Source of the DNA: Verrucomicrobiota bacterium
GTDB lineage: Bacteria > Verrucomicrobiota > Verrucomicrobiia > Verrucomicrobiales > Akkermansiaceae
Assembly (NCBI GenBank): GCA_009885905.1
Contig: VFJU01000269.1
Coordinates: 1 to 9,978, forward strand
Reading direction: 5' to 3'
DNA: 9,978 nucleotides
The notes under the pieces are model-generated. The model did not search any database and was not told the DNA's origin. It saw only the letters and a list, made by a program, of their open reading frames with translations. Within the stretch, counting starts at the first letter, position 1, and the number at the start of each line of letters is the position of its first letter. Of this stretch, positions 6,655 to 9,978 are shown one piece after another. A program made the position numbers and the translations under genes.

Positions 6655-9600
6655 ATGCCACTTCGCCGTTGTCGTTTTGCAATTCTCTGGCTTTGGGCGT
6701 TGCTGGTTTGGACCTGCTTGGGTAATGCTCTCAAGTCCGAAGAGATTTCCGCATGGCTCAATCGTTCATGGCAAACGGACGATGGATTGCCGGACAACAG
6801 CGTGACCGGGTTGGCGCAATCGGCAGACGGGTATCTTTGGGTGGGGACACGTGGTGGATTGCTGCGCTTTAATGGTCAAGAATTCACACCAATCGTTCTT
6901 CCCGAACTGCCCGGCGTGACCAACCGAGTGATTCGAATGATGTTGTTAGATAAGCGTGGGCGGCTCTGGCTCGGCAAGGAACGTGGGCGCTTGGTTTGTC
7001 TTGATCATGATAAGGTCCTAGCCTTCGGAATTGAGGATGGTTTACCAGACGAACAAATGACTTCGATCGTTGAGGGTGGGGATGAAGACCTTTTGGTGAG
7101 TTATCCTAACAGCATTTTTTCGATCAAGGATGGAGCGTGTAAGCTCATCGGTGGCGGAGATTTTTCGGGTGAAAATCGCAACGGATTTGTCGTGATGGAT
7201 GGCGGTGGGGGTGAAGTGTGGTACAGTCGGAATTCCAAGTTAGGAAAAATCCGTGCGGGTCAAATGGTCGACGTGCTCGACCTGCCAAGTGCACCGGTGA
7301 GGGCATATCCAGCAAAGGGTGGGGGCTTATGGGTTTGCGCCGGGAATGTTCTCTATCGTGTCGAAGCGGAGCAAGCGCCGCAGGTCGTTGGAAAACTGCC
7401 TAACAATGCCAGTGCGAGGGTGCTACTCGAGGATCGTTTAGGGGCACTCTGGGTGGGTACCGTCACGGATGGTTTGTTTCGTTTCTATGAAGGCGAGGTG
7501 GAAAAGATCGAGACCACACTCCCCTCGATTATGTGCATGAGCGAGGATCGCGAGGGTAACTTGTGGGTTGGAACGGATGGCGGCGGCTTGAACCAAATTC
7601 GTGCTCGCGCGCTAGTCGTCGTCGGACAACGTGCTGGGTCCTCAGCAGAGTCCGTGCGCTCTGTTTGTGAGGACGGAAGTGGCGAACTGTGGACGGTGAC
7701 TCAAGGGGGTAGACTGGCGCGCGGCGTCGGCGAGCGACGGATGGAGATGAAGCCGGTAGGAGATTGGAAAGGAGGGGGCGCCACGTGCGTGGCTTCTAAC
7801 CACCAAGCTGCGGTGTGGGTGGGCACTGAGCGCTCGGGACTCTATCAATTTTCAGCGGGAACTTGGAAAAATTGGTTAGATTTTGATGGCTTGGCGAGTA
7901 ATGCCGTTCGCTCGCTTCTGGTGACCGGACAGGGTGATGTCTGGGTGGCGACCGATGCGCCAAGGCGGCTCCAGCGGCTGCGCGATGGTGTTTTTGATTT
8001 GGTCGATTTACCAAGCAGCGTCCGCAGCATTCGTGCTTTGGCTGAGGCGGCAGATGGTAACGTCTGGGTAGGAACGGCGGAAGGGCAAGTTCTGCGTGTT
8101 GATGCCGATTCGCTTACCGCAGAGAGTGTCAGCATCGAGGAGGGTGCTGTCTCGATCCGTTCGTTGCTGGCCACGGCCGATGGTGCATTGTGGGTTGGCT
8201 ATGCGGGAACAGGAGTCGGGCGCTTTAAAGATGGCAAGTGGTCGAGGATCACGACAGATCAAGGTTTGCTGGACGATTACGCTTCGCAAATTTTCACCGA
8301 CCGCCAGGGAGCGATGTGGATTGCGGGCAATCACGGGGTGTTCCAAGTGAAGTTGGCAGAAATGAATGCGGTGGCCGATGGTCGAGCCAAGCGGGTTCAC
8401 TCGAGGGTTTTTGGGCGCAGTGAGGGTTTGACCAACTTGCAGCCGAATTTCGATTTTTTTCCCGCAGTCTGTAACGCCAGCGATGGACGCATCTGGGTGG
8501 CGATGCGCAGTGGTTTGCTGTTGGTGCAACCAGAAAAAATTACCGAAAATCTTCTATCTCCTCCTGTGGTGTTAGAAAGCGTTGCGGTGGATGATCGTCA
8601 AGTGGGCGTCTATGCGGTGGGATTATCCACGTTTTTAGTGCAAAAAGATTTGTCACTGGACTTGCGCTCACCGCTTGCCGTGATGGATCTGAAACCAGAT
8701 CACGAAAAATTGAAGATCGACTTTGCGGCATTGAGTTTTTCTTCCCCTGAGAATATAAATTTTAAGTACCGATTAGAAAATTTTGATAGTAAATGGATTG
8801 ATGCCGGCAAGATTCATAGTGCGTTGTATCCTCGACTACCCTATGGGAGTTATCGTTTCCAAGTGATAGCCTGTAATGACTCAGGGGTGTGGAACGAGCT
8901 TGGTGCGGAGTTGAAAATAACGGTGACGCCGTTTTTTTGGCAGACTTGGTGGTTTCGTATCTTTGCCTCCATTGGATTGTTGTTAGTAATATTCTTTTTT
9001 GTGCGTTATGTCTCGCTTCGTAGGTTGCGAGAACGGATGAGGGTGCTCAAACAGCAGGGAGCATTGCAAAAAGAGCGAGCACGCATCGCCCGGGATATGC
9101 ATGATGAAGTTGGATCTAAACTCACTCGCTTATCTTTGTTAGGGGAAATGGCTGTTGCGGACTTGCAGATCTCCGACAAGGCCAGAGCGGATGTTGCGGA
9201 AATATCTGAAACCGCACGGGAGACCATTTTGGCGTTCGATGAAATCGTCTGGGCGGTGAATCCGCGTAACGACACCTTGGCAGACTTGATCCATTACTTG
9301 TGCCGCCATGCCGAGGAATTTTTTGAAGGCAGTGCGACGCATTGCGTATTTGATTTACCAAAAGTGATCACCCCGGTGATGCTTCCCACGGAGGTTAGGC
9401 ACCAAGTGTTTCTCGCGGCCAAGGAGGCGCTGAACAACGTGGCCAAGCACGCGAATGCCAGCGAAGTCTGCATCCGTCTGCTTATCCAGACCAAGGCTTT
9501 TGAGTTGGTGATCCATGACGATGGTCGCGGATTTGACCCGGGCGTGCCGAGCATGCGTGCTGGCGGCGGCAGCGGATTACTCAATATCCAAGAGCGGATC

Positions 9601-9732
9601 CGAGGCATCGACGGGCGTTTCGAATGCGTAATCCAACCCGGCCAAGGCACGCGGATTGCTTTCCACATTCCGCTTAATCTCGTTTTCCAAAAATCCGCAT
9701 CTGCCAAGCTGCCCCACTCCAAAGCCCAATAA
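6655..9732 (+). CDS. Membrane sensor histidine kinase with periplasmic beta-propeller repeats and Y_Y_Y domain
   Basis: A 1025-aa sensor kinase. Residues 1-25 form a signal peptide with probable cleavage after GNA. From about 33 to 650 run at least twelve degenerate blades of the two-component-regulator propeller type. Each has a core like DGxLWVGTxxGLxRF; the first Trp is at 62 and the last at 614. This is enough for two seven-bladed propellers if the weaker copies are counted. A Y_Y_Y domain follows (about 690-758: KYRLENFDSKW, YGSYRFQVIACN), then one membrane helix (765-784) and a basic linker. The cytosolic kinase is of the NarL-partner type. It has phospho-acceptor His816 in ERARIARDMHDEVG, N box KEALNNVAKHA with Asn927/Asn928, G1 DDGRGFDP (955-962) and G2 GGGSGL (970-975). 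Signals bind in the periplasm, possibly glycans as for related Bacteroides regulators, but the ligand cannot be read here. The partner response regulator starts 148 bases downstream. The start is set by the signal peptide. Confidence 0.95.
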   Translation: MPLRRCRFAILWLWALLVWTCLGNALKSEEISAWLNRSWQTDDGLPDNSVTGLAQSADGYLWVGTRGGLLRFNGQEFTPIVLPELPGVTNRVIRMMLLDKRGRLWLGKERGRLVCLDHDKVLAFGIEDGLPDEQMTSIVEGGDEDLLVSYPNSIFSIKDGACKLIGGGDFSGENRNGFVVMDGGGGEVWYSRNSKLGKIRAGQMVDVLDLPSAPVRAYPAKGGGLWVCAGNVLYRVEAEQAPQVVGKLPNNASARVLLEDRLGALWVGTVTDGLFRFYEGEVEKIETTLPSIMCMSEDREGNLWVGTDGGGLNQIRARALVVVGQRAGSSAESVRSVCEDGSGELWTVTQGGRLARGVGERRMEMKPVGDWKGGGATCVASNHQAAVWVGTERSGLYQFSAGTWKNWLDFDGLASNAVRSLLVTGQGDVWVATDAPRRLQRLRDGVFDLVDLPSSVRSIRALAEAADGNVWVGTAEGQVLRVDADSLTAESVSIEEGAVSIRSLLATADGALWVGYAGTGVGRFKDGKWSRITTDQGLLDDYASQIFTDRQGAMWIAGNHGVFQVKLAEMNAVADGRAKRVHSRVFGRSEGLTNLQPNFDFFPAVCNASDGRIWVAMRSGLLLVQPEKITENLLSPPVVLESVAVDDRQVGVYAVGLSTFLVQKDLSLDLRSPLAVMDLKPDHEKLKIDFAALSFSSPENINFKYRLENFDSKWIDAGKIHSALYPRLPYGSYRFQVIACNDSGVWNELGAELKITVTPFFWQTWWFRIFASIGLLLVIFFFVRYVSLRRLRERMRVLKQQGALQKERARIARDMHDEVGSKLTRLSLLGEMAVADLQISDKARADVAEISETARETILAFDEIVWAVNPRNDTLADLIHYLCRHAEEFFEGSATHCVFDLPKVITPVMLPTEVRHQVFLAAKEALNNVAKHANASEVCIRLLIQTKAFELVIHDDGRGFDPGVPSMRAGGGSGLLNIQERIRGIDGRFECVIQPGQGTRIAFHIPLNLVFQKSASAKLPHSKAQ

Positions 9733-9880
9733 ATATGTCAACAATTCATCCGACTACCTGACATCTTCCCGAGCGCTCCATAATCATTCAGGTGATTTGA
9801 TCAATTTTAATTGAGCGAGGTTGCATCGCTTCAAAATTTGCTCCAATTTTTATCCAAGCCATTTAAAACCAACTACCAAT

Positions 9881-9978
9881 GTGATCAAAGTCTCTATCGT
9901 CGAAGACGACACTCAGTTGCGCGAAACCCTGATGCGCTATTTCGCCGGACAGGTGGATTTCGAATGCATCAGCACCTA
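9881..9978 (+). CDS. Response regulator receiver domain, probably NarL/LuxR family (partial, runs off the right edge)
   Basis: Thirty-two complete codons from GTG 9881 to the window end, without a stop. The peptide begins IKVSIVEDDTQLRETLMRYF, a typical receiver-domain strand 1 followed by the acidic pair Glu8-Asp9-Asp10 that binds the metal, and then helix 1. The phosphorylated Asp and the output domain lie beyond the window. A DNA-binding HTH of the LuxR type is expected because the upstream kinase is of the HisKA_3 type, which usually pairs with NarL-like regulators. The ATG at 9879 is followed directly by TGA in its own frame. The frame of the receiver shows no nearby ATG, so GTG is the likely start. 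The leader (AACCAACTACCAAT) has no Shine-Dalgarno sequence. Confidence 0.85.
   Translation, partial: MIKVSIVEDDTQLRETLMRYFAGQVDFECIST

Overview
The window looks like chromosomal core DNA from a Gram-negative bacterium of moderate GC content. A member of the PVC group, most likely Verrucomicrobiota, is the best guess. This rests on the mix of a secreted ThuA-like protein, a very large periplasmic-propeller sensor kinase with a Y_Y_Y domain, a tiny Pro-Ala lipoprotein, and the absence of a recognisable Shine-Dalgarno sequence in front of any of the nine genes. The phylum is inferred from gene content and was not checked by a search.

Layout. Positions 1-671 (minus) hold most of a secreted ThuA-like domain protein that runs off the left edge. 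Upstream of it, also on minus, is a 36-codon lipoprotein gene (742-852). It has a structured leader and a textbook Rho-independent terminator (692-729) lying between it and the ThuA gene. Positions 1073-4391 (minus) hold the proteostasis cluster tig-clpP-clpX: trigger factor, the ClpP peptidase and the ClpX unfoldase, closely packed and read from a recognisable sigma70-type promoter at 4426-4455.

Divergent from tig, on plus, is a TrmN6/YfiC-like N6-adenine methyltransferase (about 4513-5457), followed by biotin synthase bioB (5567-6577). Next is a 1025-residue membrane hybrid of beta-propeller repeats, Y_Y_Y domain, one membrane helix and a NarL-type histidine kinase core (6655-9732). At the right edge is the first third or less of a response regulator starting at GTG 9881, almost certainly the kinase's partner.

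How the genes work together. Trigger factor, ClpP and ClpX form one protein folding and degradation unit. The propeller kinase and response regulator form a classical, unfused two-component pair that senses something in the periplasm. BioB and the methyltransferase are stand-alone metabolic and tRNA-modification genes. I saw no tRNA, rRNA, CRISPR array, insertion sequence or phage gene. There is no gene-free stretch over 300 bases. The least ordinary items are the minute lipoprotein transcription unit, the SD-less and CA-rich start contexts, and the large sensor kinase. I see no clear candidate for an undescribed multi-gene system.
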